From the NCBI RefSeq assembly GCF_000576635.1, contig NZ_AVFL01000009.1, positions 124,001-188,000 on the forward strand: a stretch of 64,000 nt of DNA, in the 5' to 3' direction. Under the pieces are notes generated by a model. The model worked only from the letters and a program-made list of their open reading frames with translations, had not been told where the DNA came from and searched no databases. The position numbers were made by a program, and so were the translations under genes. The stretch comes from Skermanella stibiiresistens SB22 (GTDB lineage: Bacteria > Pseudomonadota > Alphaproteobacteria > Azospirillales > Azospirillaceae). This document shows, piece after piece, positions 1-10,599 of the stretch; position 1 is the stretch's first letter; the number at the start of each line of letters is the position of its first letter.

Positions 1-175
1 GGAAGCCCGGAGGGTCCCCGATGCCTGGAACCGTGGTGGCGTGCCTCATCAGGATGACATTGCCACCGTCGCGAAGGGCGGCCCAAGCGGCGGATTCGTC
101 GGCCCGCGCCGGAGTCGACGAGACAACCGCCACGAACAACGCGAGGAGCAAGGAAAGCGGTCGATACCCGGCCAT
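1..175 (-). CDS. histidine phosphatase family protein (N-terminal part, cut by window edge)
   Basis: The reading frame starts with ATG at 175 and runs off the left edge without a stop, giving 58 codons. The N-terminus is a signal peptide: MAGYRPLS, a hydrophobic run of Leu, Ala and Val, and a likely cleavage site at PARA-DES. About 20 residues later comes VILMRHATT, which matches the catalytic RHG-type motif of the phosphoglycerate-mutase-like histidine phosphatases, where the His becomes phosphorylated. The product is therefore probably an exported phosphatase of the SixA/PhoE-like superfamily; its substrate cannot be told from this fragment. It lies 64 bp downstream of the permease gene on the same strand and may be co-transcribed with it. 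Confidence 0.7.
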   Translation of the reverse strand, partial: MAGYRPLSLLLALFVAVVSSTPARADESAAWAALRDGGNVILMRHATTVPGIGDPPGF

Positions 176-239
176 GCGGATGGTCCCCTGGAACGTGATG
201 GATCACATCCGCATCAGGTAGGCCGCTCCCGCCGCGAGC

Positions 240-1721
<1,482 letters not shown>

Positions 1722-1770
1722 GCCGATCTCCAACATTTGGTGTGAACGGATCAGTTGTGGCTTCAGGCCC

Positions 1771-2607
1771 CTAGCGAATTCCCCTCAAACGCTCGCTGCG
1801 CCGGCGCAGGACTTCCATCACGGTCATCAGCAGGATCGACAGCACGATCAGCAGCGTGGCCGCCGCCGCGATCACCGGACTGATGTTCTCGCGGATGCCG
1901 TCGAACATCTGGCGCGGCAGGGTGCGCTCGCCCGGCCCGGTCAGGAACAGGGCCACCACCACCTCGTCGAACGAGGTGACGAAGGCGAACAGCGCGCCGG
2001 AGACGACTCCGGGCAGGATGATCGGCAGGGTGACCCGGAAGAAGGCGGTCGTCTGGTTGGCTCCCAGGCTGGCCGCCGCGCGGGACAGATTGGTGTCGAA
2101 CCCCTGGAGGGTGGCGGAGACCGTGATAACCACGAAGGGCGCCGCCAATGCCGTGTGCGCCAGTGTCAATCCCAGCAGGCTGCCGGTCAGGCCCAGCGGC
2201 GCGTAGAAGAAGTAGACGCCGACCGCGACGATCACCAGCGGGACCACCATTGGCGAGATCACCAGCGCCATCACCAGGGCGTGCCCCGGGAACCGCGCCC
2301 GCTGGAGCCCCAGCGAAGCCAGGGTGCCCAGCACCGTCGCGAGCAGCGTCGAGGAGATCGCCACGACCACGCTGTTGCGGAGCGACGACAGCCAGCGTTC
2401 CGAACCGAGCAGTTCGTGGTACCAGCGCAGCGACAGGCCGGGCAGCGGGAAATTGAGGAACGACCCGCTGCTGAACGACAGTGGGATGATCACCAGGATC
2501 GGCAGGATCAGGAACGCCAGCACCAGCGCCGTGAGCGCCCACAAGGCCACATGCCAAGCCTTCTGCGCGCCGGTGGCGTGGGGCGGTAGGTTGAGGATCG
2601 ATCCCAT
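1771..2607 (-). CDS. ABC transporter permease, PotC-like (polyamine type)
   Basis: A 278-residue integral membrane protein with about six membrane segments, the size of PotC/YdcV. The cytoplasmic EAA loop reads AAASLGANQTTAFFRVTLPII, the docking site for the ATPase, and the family is the spermidine/putrescine/iron(III) type. With the preceding permease it should form the translocation pore for the binding protein encoded upstream. The stop of the preceding gene and this ATG are separated by only 4 bp, and the ribosome binding site (GGGTAGGGGC) overlaps that stop, so the two are translationally linked. Which polyamine or other substrate is carried cannot be read from the permease. Confidence 0.88.
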   Translation of the reverse strand: MGSILNLPPHATGAQKAWHVALWALTALVLAFLILPILVIIPLSFSSGSFLNFPLPGLSLRWYHELLGSERWLSSLRNSVVVAISSTLLATVLGTLASLGLQRARFPGHALVMALVISPMVVPLVIVAVGVYFFYAPLGLTGSLLGLTLAHTALAAPFVVITVSATLQGFDTNLSRAAASLGANQTTAFFRVTLPIILPGVVSGALFAFVTSFDEVVVALFLTGPGERTLPRQMFDGIRENISPVIAAAATLLIVLSILLMTVMEVLRRRSERLRGIR

Positions 2608-2611
2608 GCCC

Positions 2612-3868
2612 CTACCCCATCCGCATGCGGTCGATGCCGACCAGCCGGGCGTAGACCCAGTAGAGCAGCAGCGTCGCGATCAGCAGCACGGAGCCCAAGG
2701 CCGCCGCCATGCCCCAGTTGATCGTCTGGTTGGTGAAGAAGGCCACGAAATAGCTGACCATCTGGTCCCCGGCACCTCCGACCAGCGCCGGCGTGATGTA
2801 GTAGCCGACGCCCAGGATGAAGACGAGCAGGCACCCGGCGCCAACCCCCGGTATCGTCTGCGGCAGGTAGACCCGCCGGAACGCGGTGAACGGCGTGGCG
2901 CCCAGCGAGGTCGCCGCCCGCATGTAGGCCGGCGAGATGCCGCGCATGACGCTGTAGAGCGGCAGCACCATGAAGGGCAGCAGGATGTGGATCATCGCGA
3001 CATAGACACCCACCCGGTTATAGACCAGTTGCAGCGGCTCCGAGATCAATCCGACCCACTGCAACGCCTCGTTGATCGGTCCCTCCCGCTGGAGCAGCAC
3101 GACCCAGGCTCCGGTGCGGACCAGGATCGATGTCCAGAACGGCAGCAGGACCAGGATCATCAGCAGGTTGGAGACGCGGGGCGGCAGTGACGCGAGCTTG
3201 AAGGCCAGGGGATAGCCCAGGACCAGGCACCAGACCGTCACGACCGCCGCCATCCAGAACGTCCGGATGAAGATGTCGATGTAGATCGCCCGGTCCGACG
3301 CCACCTTGACGATCGAACCGGAGGCGTCCATCTCGCGATCGACCGACGCCAGCATGTAGAGCGGTGTCACCGGTGCCGCCGCCCGACGCATCACCGCCCA
3401 GGTCGCCGGATCGCCCCAGGTCTTGTCGCGGGCGGTCAGGGTGTCGCGCCATGTCCCATTCGGGGTTTCCGGCAGGCCGCGCGCGGTGGCGAACAGCACG
3501 GAGCGCATGTTCGGCACTTCATAGGTCAGCCGCTTGGCGACTCCGGCCAGGGTGCGATCACGCTGGCCGGCCGCCAACTCCCGCGCGAAGCTGGCGAACA
3601 CCGGCTCCGGCGGCAGATCGATGCCATCCCATTGCCGCAACGCCGCCGCAGTCTCCGGCATCGTGGTGGGCAATTCGGAGTTTTCCACGCTGCGGATCAG
3701 CATTCCCACGATCGGTGCCAGGAAGAACACCGCCAGGAAGATCAGCAGCGGCGCCACCAGCGCCGCCGCCTCCAGCTTGCGGCGGCGCTCGGTCCGGCGG
3801 AGTTGCGCCTTCAGGTTCCTCGACTCGATCCGAGCGCCGCTCCGCCCCGTCAGGCTGGATGCCGTCAC
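2612..3868 (-). CDS. ABC transporter permease, PotB-like with long periplasmic insertion
   Basis: A 418-residue permease starting with GTG. After a basic, helical N-terminus and a first membrane segment (about residues 35-60) there is an insertion of about 140 residues before the usual permease core resumes near FIRTFWMAAVV. The core has the EAA motif ATSLGATPFTAFRRVYLP. Classical PotB is about 285 residues long, so the difference is this loop, predicted to be periplasmic. Such long PotB-like permeases occur in alphaproteobacteria. The gene starts 4 bp after the binding-protein stop and is followed 4 bp later by the PotC-like gene, forming a tight three-gene unit. Confidence 0.85.
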   Translation of the reverse strand: MTASSLTGRSGARIESRNLKAQLRRTERRRKLEAAALVAPLLIFLAVFFLAPIVGMLIRSVENSELPTTMPETAAALRQWDGIDLPPEPVFASFARELAAGQRDRTLAGVAKRLTYEVPNMRSVLFATARGLPETPNGTWRDTLTARDKTWGDPATWAVMRRAAAPVTPLYMLASVDREMDASGSIVKVASDRAIYIDIFIRTFWMAAVVTVWCLVLGYPLAFKLASLPPRVSNLLMILVLLPFWTSILVRTGAWVVLLQREGPINEALQWVGLISEPLQLVYNRVGVYVAMIHILLPFMVLPLYSVMRGISPAYMRAATSLGATPFTAFRRVYLPQTIPGVGAGCLLVFILGVGYYITPALVGGAGDQMVSYFVAFFTNQTINWGMAAALGSVLLIATLLLYWVYARLVGIDRMRMG

Positions 3869-3872
3869 CGGC

Positions 3873-4913
3873 TCACTGACCGATCCAGGCGTTGAAACGC
3901 TCCGTCAGCCGCTCGGTGTTGGCGACCCAGAACTCGGTGTCCAACTGGACCTCCACCGCGAGGTTGCCGGGTTCGGTCGGCATGATCGGCAGCACGGCGG
4001 GATCGACCAGGGCGGCCGCCTCCTTGCTGGTGACGCCATAGGGGATCTTGGGCGGCAGGTTCTTCTGGTTGGCGGCGTCGCTCATGAACGCGATCAAGTC
4101 CATGGCGGCCTCCTTGTTGGGACTGTCGCGCAGGATCACCCAGCTATCCACGGCGTAGACGCCGCCTTGCCAGACGATCTTGAAATCGCGGTTGTCGCTC
4201 TTGTTGGCGGCGGTGACCCGCGCGTTGTAGGCGCTGGTCATGGCGACCTCGCCCGAGGCCAGCAGTTGCAGCGGCTGGGCGCCCGCCTCCCACCACACGA
4301 CGTTGGACTTGATCTGGTCCAGCTTCTTGAAGGCGCGATCGACGCCGGCGTCGGTCCGCAGCACCTCGTAGACTTGCTCCGACGGCACGCCATCGGCCAT
4401 CAGCGCGAATTCCAGGGTGTATTTCGGGCCGCGGCGAAGCCCGCGCTTGCCGGGAAACTTGGAGACATCCCAGAAGTCGGCCCAGCTCTTCGGCCCGTCC
4501 TTGATCTTGGCGCCGTCATAGGTGATCAGCGTGGTCCAGACGATGGCGCCGACGCCGCAATCATCGACGGCGGCGGGGATGAACTTGTCGCGACCGCCCA
4601 GCGCCGCCCAGTCCAGTTGCTCGAACAACCCTTCCTCGCAGCCCAACACCAGTTCCTCGGCCTCGACTTGGACGACGTCCCAATCGGAATTGCCTCCCTC
4701 GACCTTGGCGCGAAGGGCGCCGACGCCGCCGTTCCAGCTATCCTCGACCAGCTTGGTGTTGGTCTGTTTCATGAAAGGCTGGAAGTAGACCTCGCGCTGC
4801 GCGTCCTGATAGGAGCCACCCCAGGACGTCACGGTCAGATCGCGCGCCTCGGCGCCGCCAACCGCCATGGCCATCAACGCCACGCCTAGGAAAAGGCTGG
4901 ATCTGCATCCCAT
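3873..4913 (-). CDS. periplasmic solute-binding protein, PotD-like (polyamine family)
   Basis: A 346-residue exported binding protein. The N-terminus MGCRSSLFLGVALMAMAVGG is a signal peptide with likely cleavage after AEA. Mature motifs such as LTVTSWGGSYQDAQREVYF and WDVVQVEAEELVLGCEEG are those of the PotD/PotF-type extracellular solute-binding family (SBP bacterial type 8). It should capture a polyamine or similar cationic solute for the downstream permease pair. The ATG at 4913 has AGGG 8 nt upstream; an in-frame GTG at 4922 has the same purine run directly against it and is less likely. The matching ATPase lies beyond murJ, at 6673-7800. Confidence 0.87.
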   Translation of the reverse strand: MGCRSSLFLGVALMAMAVGGAEARDLTVTSWGGSYQDAQREVYFQPFMKQTNTKLVEDSWNGGVGALRAKVEGGNSDWDVVQVEAEELVLGCEEGLFEQLDWAALGGRDKFIPAAVDDCGVGAIVWTTLITYDGAKIKDGPKSWADFWDVSKFPGKRGLRRGPKYTLEFALMADGVPSEQVYEVLRTDAGVDRAFKKLDQIKSNVVWWEAGAQPLQLLASGEVAMTSAYNARVTAANKSDNRDFKIVWQGGVYAVDSWVILRDSPNKEAAMDLIAFMSDAANQKNLPPKIPYGVTSKEAAALVDPAVLPIMPTEPGNLAVEVQLDTEFWVANTERLTERFNAWIGQ

Positions 4914-5060
4914 CGTCGTCACCCTGTCTCTCGTTTTATGATTATCCCATAGCTTTCATCACCTTGCCCCGGCGTGTCCAGAGTATCGATCGGCTTCCGA
5001 CCGACTCAGTCCGACACCAAACATCCATCCGAGTTGCTGACCATGGATAGGGACGAGCCG

Positions 5061-6611
5061 TCACGTCCGCCGCCGACGCCGCGTGTACAGCTTCAATTCC
5101 GCTAGCGAAACGACTCCCAGCGCGACACCCACCACGGCGTAGGCGATCATTCCGGCGGCGATCAGGGTCCCTAGGGCCAATGTTCTGGTCGCCAAATCCG
5201 GCGCCGACAGGAAGCCATCCAGCCCGAGCCGAGCGGCCCACAGCACGCCCGCCATCACCAACGCCGCCACCAACTGGCGCGGCACCCGGCGGCGCAACCG
5301 CTCGTCCAGCACCAGGAAGCCCCGCCGGAACAGCAGCGTCGCCAGCAGCGCGCAGTTGACCCACGACGCGGCCGAGGTCGCCAAGGCCAAGCCCACCTGC
5401 GACAGCGGCTGCATCAGCACCAGCTTCAGCGCCACGTTGACCGACACGACCACCAGCGCGATCTTGACCGGGGTCTTGGTGTCCTCCCGGGCGTAGAAGC
5501 CCGGCAGCAGGCTGCGGACCAGCACGAAGGCCGGCAGTCCGAGCGCGTAGGCCATCAGGGTCGCGGCCGTCGCCCGCGCGTCCGCTTCCTGGAACGCGCC
5601 GCGCTCGAACAGCACCGAGATGATCGGCGAACCCGCCGCCAGGAACGCGGCGGCCGCCGGCAGGGTGAACAGCAGCGACAACTCGATCGCCCGGTTCTGG
5701 CTGTCGCTGGCGGCGGCGAGGTTGCCGCCCTTCAGCGCGCGGGATAGTTCCGGCAGCAGAACGGTACCGATGGCGATCCCGATGACGCCAAGCGGCAGCT
5801 GGTTGATGCGGTCGGCGTAGTAGAGGTACGACACCGCTCCGGTCGGAAGCAGCGATGCTATCAGCGTGTCGATGAACAGGTTGATCTGGGTGACGCCCGC
5901 CCCCAGCGCGGCCGGCCCCAGCACGGTCAGGAACCGCCTGACCCCCGGCGTCAGCCGAGGCGGGACCAGCCTCAACGACATGCCCGCCCGCCGGCAATCC
6001 CACGCGAGATACAGGAACTGCGCGACGCCGGCCGCCAGCACGCCCCAGGCCAGCGCGTGGCCCGCCGTCGGCAGCAGGGGCGTCAGCCCGACCAGCGCTC
6101 CGATCAGGCACAGGTTGAGCAGGATGGGAGCCGCGGCGGCCGCCGCGAATCGCTCGATGCTGTTCAACACGGCACCCATCAGCGACACCAGCGAGATGAA
6201 CAGCAGGTAGGGGAATGTGATTCGGGTGAACAGGACCGCCAGATCGTACTTCATCGGCTCGTCCGCGAAGCCGGGGGCGAAGATGACCATGAACCACGGC
6301 ATGATCAGTTCGAACACCAGCAGCAGGATCAGCTGGACCACCAGGAGGAACGCCATGACCTGTTCGGCGAAGATGCGGGCCTGCGATCTGCCCTGCCCGA
6401 CCAGGAACGCGGAGAACATCGGCACGAACGCCGCGTTGAAGGCGCCCTCGGCGAACAGCGCCCTGAAGTGGTTGGGCAGCCGGAACGCCACGAAGAAGGC
6501 GTCGGCGATCGGCCCCGCCCCCAGCAGCGCCGCGGTCAGGATATCGCGGATGAAGCCCAGGACGCGGCTGGCGAGCGTCAGGCCGCCAACGGAGAGGATC
6601 TTGCGGAACAC
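5061..6611 (-). CDS. murJ: lipid II flippase MurJ (MviN)
   Basis: A 516-residue polytopic inner-membrane protein of the MVF/MurJ branch of the MOP exporter superfamily, which moves the peptidoglycan precursor lipid II across the membrane. Family motifs seen are SVGGLTLASRVLGFIRDIL, FFVAFRLPNHFRALFAEGAF and LYYADRINQLPLGVIGIAIG. I chose the GTG at 6611 (VFRKILSVGG) because GGGAGGT sits about 9 nt upstream and homologues start there; the longer frame to 6797 overlaps the ATPase gene and has no family similarity. It lies between the transporter ATPase (62 bp upstream) and the binding protein (147 bp downstream) on the same strand, an odd place for an essential cell-wall gene. Confidence 0.93.
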   Translation of the reverse strand: MFRKILSVGGLTLASRVLGFIRDILTAALLGAGPIADAFFVAFRLPNHFRALFAEGAFNAAFVPMFSAFLVGQGRSQARIFAEQVMAFLLVVQLILLLVFELIMPWFMVIFAPGFADEPMKYDLAVLFTRITFPYLLFISLVSLMGAVLNSIERFAAAAAAPILLNLCLIGALVGLTPLLPTAGHALAWGVLAAGVAQFLYLAWDCRRAGMSLRLVPPRLTPGVRRFLTVLGPAALGAGVTQINLFIDTLIASLLPTGAVSYLYYADRINQLPLGVIGIAIGTVLLPELSRALKGGNLAAASDSQNRAIELSLLFTLPAAAAFLAAGSPIISVLFERGAFQEADARATAATLMAYALGLPAFVLVRSLLPGFYAREDTKTPVKIALVVVSVNVALKLVLMQPLSQVGLALATSAASWVNCALLATLLFRRGFLVLDERLRRRVPRQLVAALVMAGVLWAARLGLDGFLSAPDLATRTLALGTLIAAGMIAYAVVGVALGVVSLAELKLYTRRRRRT

Positions 6612-6672
6612 GGTGGGGTGACCTCCCGCCGGTGGTGGCCGGCGGCGGAACGGATGGGATCGGGCGGTGCCC

Positions 6673-7800
6673 TCAGACGGGATCGAGCGCCCTGCAGTCC
6701 TCCGCCGCCCAACATACCGAGACGGCGTGGCCCGCCTGGAACACTTGGGCATCGTCGGCGAAAGGCACTTTGACCATGAAATCGTCGCTGTCCGCAACCG
6801 CCAGCCGAAGCCGCAGGTGGTCGCCCAGGTAGATCCGCTCCAACACCCGCGCGTTCAGCCGGTTGTCCCGTCCCACCCCGGCGGCGTCCAGCACGATCCG
6901 CTCCGGCCGGACCGACAGCGTCGTCGTCTCGCCCGCCTGTCCTACGGCCACCGCCGTCGCCAGCACGGTCTCGCCATTCGTCAGGTCGACTCGGCACTTG
7001 CCGCCCGCGACATCGCGGACGACACCCTTCAGGCGGTTGTTCTCGCCGATGAAGTTGGCGACGAAGCTGTTGCACGGCTGCTGGTAGAGCCGATCGGGCA
7101 CGTCGATCTGCTGGATGACGCCATGGTTGAACACGGCGATCCTGTCCGACATGGTCAGCGCCTCGGTCTGGTCATGGGTGACATAAACCACCGTGACGCC
7201 AAGCGACTCGTGGATGTGCTTGATCTCCAGCTGCATATGCTCGCGCAGCTGCTTGTCCAGGGCGCCCAGCGGCTCGTCCATCAGGACCAGTTGCGGATCG
7301 AACACGAGGGCCCGCGCCAGGGCGACCCGCTGCTGCTGGCCACCGGACAATTCGGCGGGACGCCGCGCGTCGAACTTCTCCAGGTGGACCATGCGCAGCG
7401 CCTTGCCGACCCGGTCCTCGATCTCCGCCTTCGGCATCTTCCGCACCGACAGCGGGAACGCCAAATTCTCGGCCACTGTCATGTGGGGAAACAGCGCGTA
7501 GTTCTGGAACACCATCCCTATGTCGCGCTTGTGCGGCGGCAGCCCCGCGATCGACCGCCCAGCCAACCGTATGTCGCCCGATGTCGGCACCTCGAACCCC
7601 GCCAGCATCATCAGCGAGGTCGTCTTGCCGGAACCCGACGGCCCCAGCAGGGTCAGGAACTCGCCCCGCCTGATCTGGAGGTTGAGGTTTTTGACGACCA
7701 GCGTCTCGCCGTCGTAGGTCTTGCGGACATCCTTGAATTCGACATGCGGCGAATCAGGGGCGGAAGCGCCGGCGGAGCGGGAGGTATCGGTCTGTGTCAT
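6673..7800 (-). CDS. ABC transporter ATP-binding protein, PotA-like
   Basis: A 375-residue ATPase with Walker [12 protein letters not shown], the ABC signature [15 protein letters not shown], Walker B VLMDEPLGALD and a C-terminal TOBE-like regulatory domain (about residues 250-375). It belongs to the PotA/FbpC subfamily that energises polyamine, iron and related importers, and should power the permease pair at 1771-3868. I placed the start at the ATG at 7800 (MTQTDTSRSAG), since the further upstream extension is not family-like; the Shine-Dalgarno sequence there is weak. It is the first gene of the minus-strand run and is divergent from the AAA-ankyrin gene, so its promoter must lie in 7801-8074. 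Confidence 0.9.
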   Translation of the reverse strand: MTQTDTSRSAGASAPDSPHVEFKDVRKTYDGETLVVKNLNLQIRRGEFLTLLGPSGSGKTTSLMMLAGFEVPTSGDIRLAGRSIAGLPPHKRDIGMVFQNYALFPHMTVAENLAFPLSVRKMPKAEIEDRVGKALRMVHLEKFDARRPAELSGGQQQRVALARALVFDPQLVLMDEPLGALDKQLREHMQLEIKHIHESLGVTVVYVTHDQTEALTMSDRIAVFNHGVIQQIDVPDRLYQQPCNSFVANFIGENNRLKGVVRDVAGGKCRVDLTNGETVLATAVAVGQAGETTTLSVRPERIVLDAAGVGRDNRLNARVLERIYLGDHLRLRLAVADSDDFMVKVPFADDAQVFQAGHAVSVCWAAEDCRALDPV

Positions 7801-8074
7801 GGCCTCAGGATAACTGAAAAGGGCGCGGCCACCAGCCCTTTGGCCGAGGCATCGGCCACCCCGGTTGGTCGCCATGATGTTGATGCGATTAGGGGATATG
7901 GAGAGAGATAGCGGGCACCTCCGATGGACGCGGAGCGTTCACCCGTTTTTTGCGTTCATGAATTGAGCTGGGGTTGATAGACTGTCAAGGCTCAACACAT
8001 GGGAACTGATGGTACTCCGCCTGTGAAATGCTGAATACTGGCGGCATTGGGTAATCCTTTTGATAGAACATGAC

Positions 8075-10594
8075 ATGATCAACAACCGCTTCGGTCTTCA
8101 CGAAGAGCCTTTCACGATTACGCCAGCCACGCGTTTCACCTACGCGTCGCAGGAGCATGAGGAAGCGTTCAATGGCTTCACTCTTGCCGTGGTGGCGCGT
8201 CGGCGGGTCATGGCTCTTTACGGCGAGACGGGATCGGGAAAGACCACCCTCCTCCAGACCCTGCTGGACCAGCTCGAATCGGAAGGCACCATGGTGCTGG
8301 CGATCGCGGCCAGGACGGGCATGGGGGTGGAGGACCTGATCCAGGAGGCCGGCGGTGAGCTGTTCCTGGACGAGACCGGCGGCCAGCCCCTCGGCGACAT
8401 GGACTCGCTGGTCGAGAGGCTGGAACAGCGGCTGGAGGAAACCGGCACCGGCGTGCTGATCATCGACGAGGCGCATCTGCTGGACGTGCCGGTCCTCTAT
8501 GACTTGGTGGAGATGGCGACCTCCGACACCGAGACCGGTCGCTTCCTCCAGGTCCTGTTCGCCGGGGAACCCGATCTGGAGCGCATGCTGGCCGAGCCCG
8601 GCCTCGACGACACCATGCGGCGGCTGGGCGTGTCCTATCACCTGCCGCCGTTGGAGCGCGAACAGGTCGACAGCTACATCCGCGAGCGCCTGAGCCAAGC
8701 GGGGGCCATCCGCGACGATATCTTCGAGCCGTCCGCGATCGAGGCGATCACCCATGTTTCCGGCGGCCTGCTGCAACTGGTCAACACGCTGGCCGACGTC
8801 TCCATCAACGGTGCGGCGCGAGCCGGCGAGCGCGTGATCACCCGAGGCCGGGTCGAGCAGGTGGCGCGCGAACTGGGGCTGCAATTTTCGATTGAACCGC
8901 AGCACACACTCAAGCAGGAACCCATCCTCACCGAGGTCCGGGAGCCGATTCCCCGTTTGCGGCCGATCCAGCCGCCGCCCCCGATGGAGTCCGGGCCGCC
9001 GCCCTCGATGGAGCCCGCGCCGCCACCCCGCGCGCCGGAACCCGTGCGTCCCATCCACCACCAGCAGCCTCCCAGCCATCTACCCAACGCCCGCCATCCG
9101 TCCCAGTGGACCGAACGGAATCCCGAGCCTTATCCCGAATGGGACGAGGAACCCCGGCCCGGTCCGTCGGCCCATCCTGTACGCCGCGACCGCGGACCGG
9201 CGGCTCAGCTGACGGCCAGCGCCTACGCTCCCACGCGGCTGGAGACGCCGCGCCGTCGCCGTTGGCCGCTGGTGGCGGCCGCCTTGGTTGCGATGGCGAT
9301 GGGCGCCGGCGTCACGGCGGCTCTCCTGGAGCCACAAGCGGTCGAGCGCGCCTTCCAGAACGCCACCGGGAAACCACTTCCCTGGGTCGCCGACGCGAAT
9401 CGCGACGACACCGATATGGCGGCGCCGCCCGAGACGGAATACGAACCGGTCCCGATCAACCCGGCGCCCGTACCCCAACCGGCGCAGCCGCCCGTGGCGG
9501 CGGCTCCGACACCGCCCGCACCTGTCGCCGAGGCCCCTCCGACCCCACCGGTCCCCGCGACGCCACCAGCGAACGGCGGCTCCATCAGCGGAGCCAACGC
9601 GGCGAACGAGCAGCGGCTGACCGAACTGGTCGACCGGGCCAACCGGCTGATCGACCAGAGGCTCTTGACGACGCCGCCGGGCGGCAACGCGTACGAGACC
9701 TATCAGCAGATCGCGCAGATCGCGCCCAACGATCCTCGCGCCGCGACCATCCTCGCGACCATCAAGGACACCTATCGTCGCTGGGGCATCGCGGCGGAGG
9801 AACGTGGCCAGTTCGACAACGCCGCCAACTTCTACCGGCGTGGCCTGACCGTCGATCAGAACGACCAAACCTTGCAGGCGCAGTTGCGGGAACTGGACCG
9901 GAAGCGCCAAACCGCCACGGCCAGCGCCGAGCCGGCGGCTCCTGCGGCCGGGACCGCCGCCGTGACACCACAGCCAGCACCCGATCAGGTGCTGCGCCTG
10001 CCGCCGGACTACGACGACGCGGGCGATCGGGGCGGCACCGACCAGCCACTTCCCACGCCCAACCGTTTCGCGACGCGGGAGGACATGCTCCAGGCGTTCC
10101 AGCAGCCGGCCATGCTCGACTCGGTCATCCAGGCCGGGCGCGACCTCGACTACGAACTGCCCGACGGCAAGACCGCGCTGATGCTGGCGTCGGAGCAGGG
10201 CAACTCCGCGGCGGTGCGCAAGCTGCTGACGGCGGGCGCCGCCCCCAACGCGCGCAGCCGCAACGGCGGCACGGCCTTGATGTACGCGGCCTCGATCGGC
10301 AACAACGCGATCGTGCGTTCGCTGATCCAATCCGGCGGGGCCGTCAACTCCATGAACGTCGAGGGCAAGACGGCGCTGATGGCCGCCGCATCCCGCGGTC
10401 AGGTCGACACGGTCCGCATCCTGCTGGAAAGCGGCGCCAATATCGGCACCACCAGCATCCATGGCCGCAACGCCCTGAGCTATGCCCAGGAAGGTGGCCA
10501 CCGCGCCGTGGTCGACCTGCTGAACTCCTTCGATCCCCAGGCCGCCGCGCGTCGCCCGACGCGTCCCGGCAACGAAATTGGGCAACTGAACTGA
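8075..10594 (+). CDS. ExeA/GspA-like AAA ATPase fused to a membrane segment, helical repeats and ankyrin repeats
   Basis: An 839-residue protein of unusual composition. Residues 1-270 are an ExeA/GspA-type AAA domain: N-terminal FGLHEEPFTITP, Walker A GETGSGKTT (50-58), Walker B VLIIDEAH (127-134). Residues about 290-390 are Pro-rich and disordered. A single membrane segment follows (WPLVAAALVAMAMGAGVTAA, about 396-418), then a second Pro/Ala-rich linker, a TPR-like helical region (about 500-605) and four ankyrin repeats (about 694-825, with DGKTALMLASEQGN and EGKTALMAAASRGQ). The predicted topology puts the ATPase in the cytoplasm and the repeats in the periplasm, as in GspA, where the periplasmic part binds peptidoglycan. 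The ATG at 8075 was preferred to a TTG at 8060. The lipoprotein gene follows after 5 bp. Confidence 0.85.
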   Translation: MINNRFGLHEEPFTITPATRFTYASQEHEEAFNGFTLAVVARRRVMALYGETGSGKTTLLQTLLDQLESEGTMVLAIAARTGMGVEDLIQEAGGELFLDETGGQPLGDMDSLVERLEQRLEETGTGVLIIDEAHLLDVPVLYDLVEMATSDTETGRFLQVLFAGEPDLERMLAEPGLDDTMRRLGVSYHLPPLEREQVDSYIRERLSQAGAIRDDIFEPSAIEAITHVSGGLLQLVNTLADVSINGAARAGERVITRGRVEQVARELGLQFSIEPQHTLKQEPILTEVREPIPRLRPIQPPPPMESGPPPSMEPAPPPRAPEPVRPIHHQQPPSHLPNARHPSQWTERNPEPYPEWDEEPRPGPSAHPVRRDRGPAAQLTASAYAPTRLETPRRRRWPLVAAALVAMAMGAGVTAALLEPQAVERAFQNATGKPLPWVADANRDDTDMAAPPETEYEPVPINPAPVPQPAQPPVAAAPTPPAPVAEAPPTPPVPATPPANGGSISGANAANEQRLTELVDRANRLIDQRLLTTPPGGNAYETYQQIAQIAPNDPRAATILATIKDTYRRWGIAAEERGQFDNAANFYRRGLTVDQNDQTLQAQLRELDRKRQTATASAEPAAPAAGTAAVTPQPAPDQVLRLPPDYDDAGDRGGTDQPLPTPNRFATREDMLQAFQQPAMLDSVIQAGRDLDYELPDGKTALMLASEQGNSAAVRKLLTAGAAPNARSRNGGTALMYAASIGNNAIVRSLIQSGGAVNSMNVEGKTALMAAASRGQVDTVRILLESGANIGTTSIHGRNALSYAQEGGHRAVVDLLNSFDPQAAARRPTRPGNEIGQLN

Positions 10595-10599
10595 TCATC

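Noticed and set aside
5061-6797. Longer MurJ starting at 6797
   Set aside because: The extra N-terminal residues overlap the ATPase coding sequence antiparallel in frame, have no similarity to MurJ, and a good ribosome binding site precedes the GTG at 6611.
7974-7988. TTGATAGACTGTCAA as an FNR/FixK site between the divergent ATPase and AAA-ankyrin genes
   Set aside because: The inverted TTGA/TCAA halves are 7 bp apart, giving one base too many for the FNR spacing, and the inner T/A pairs do not fit.
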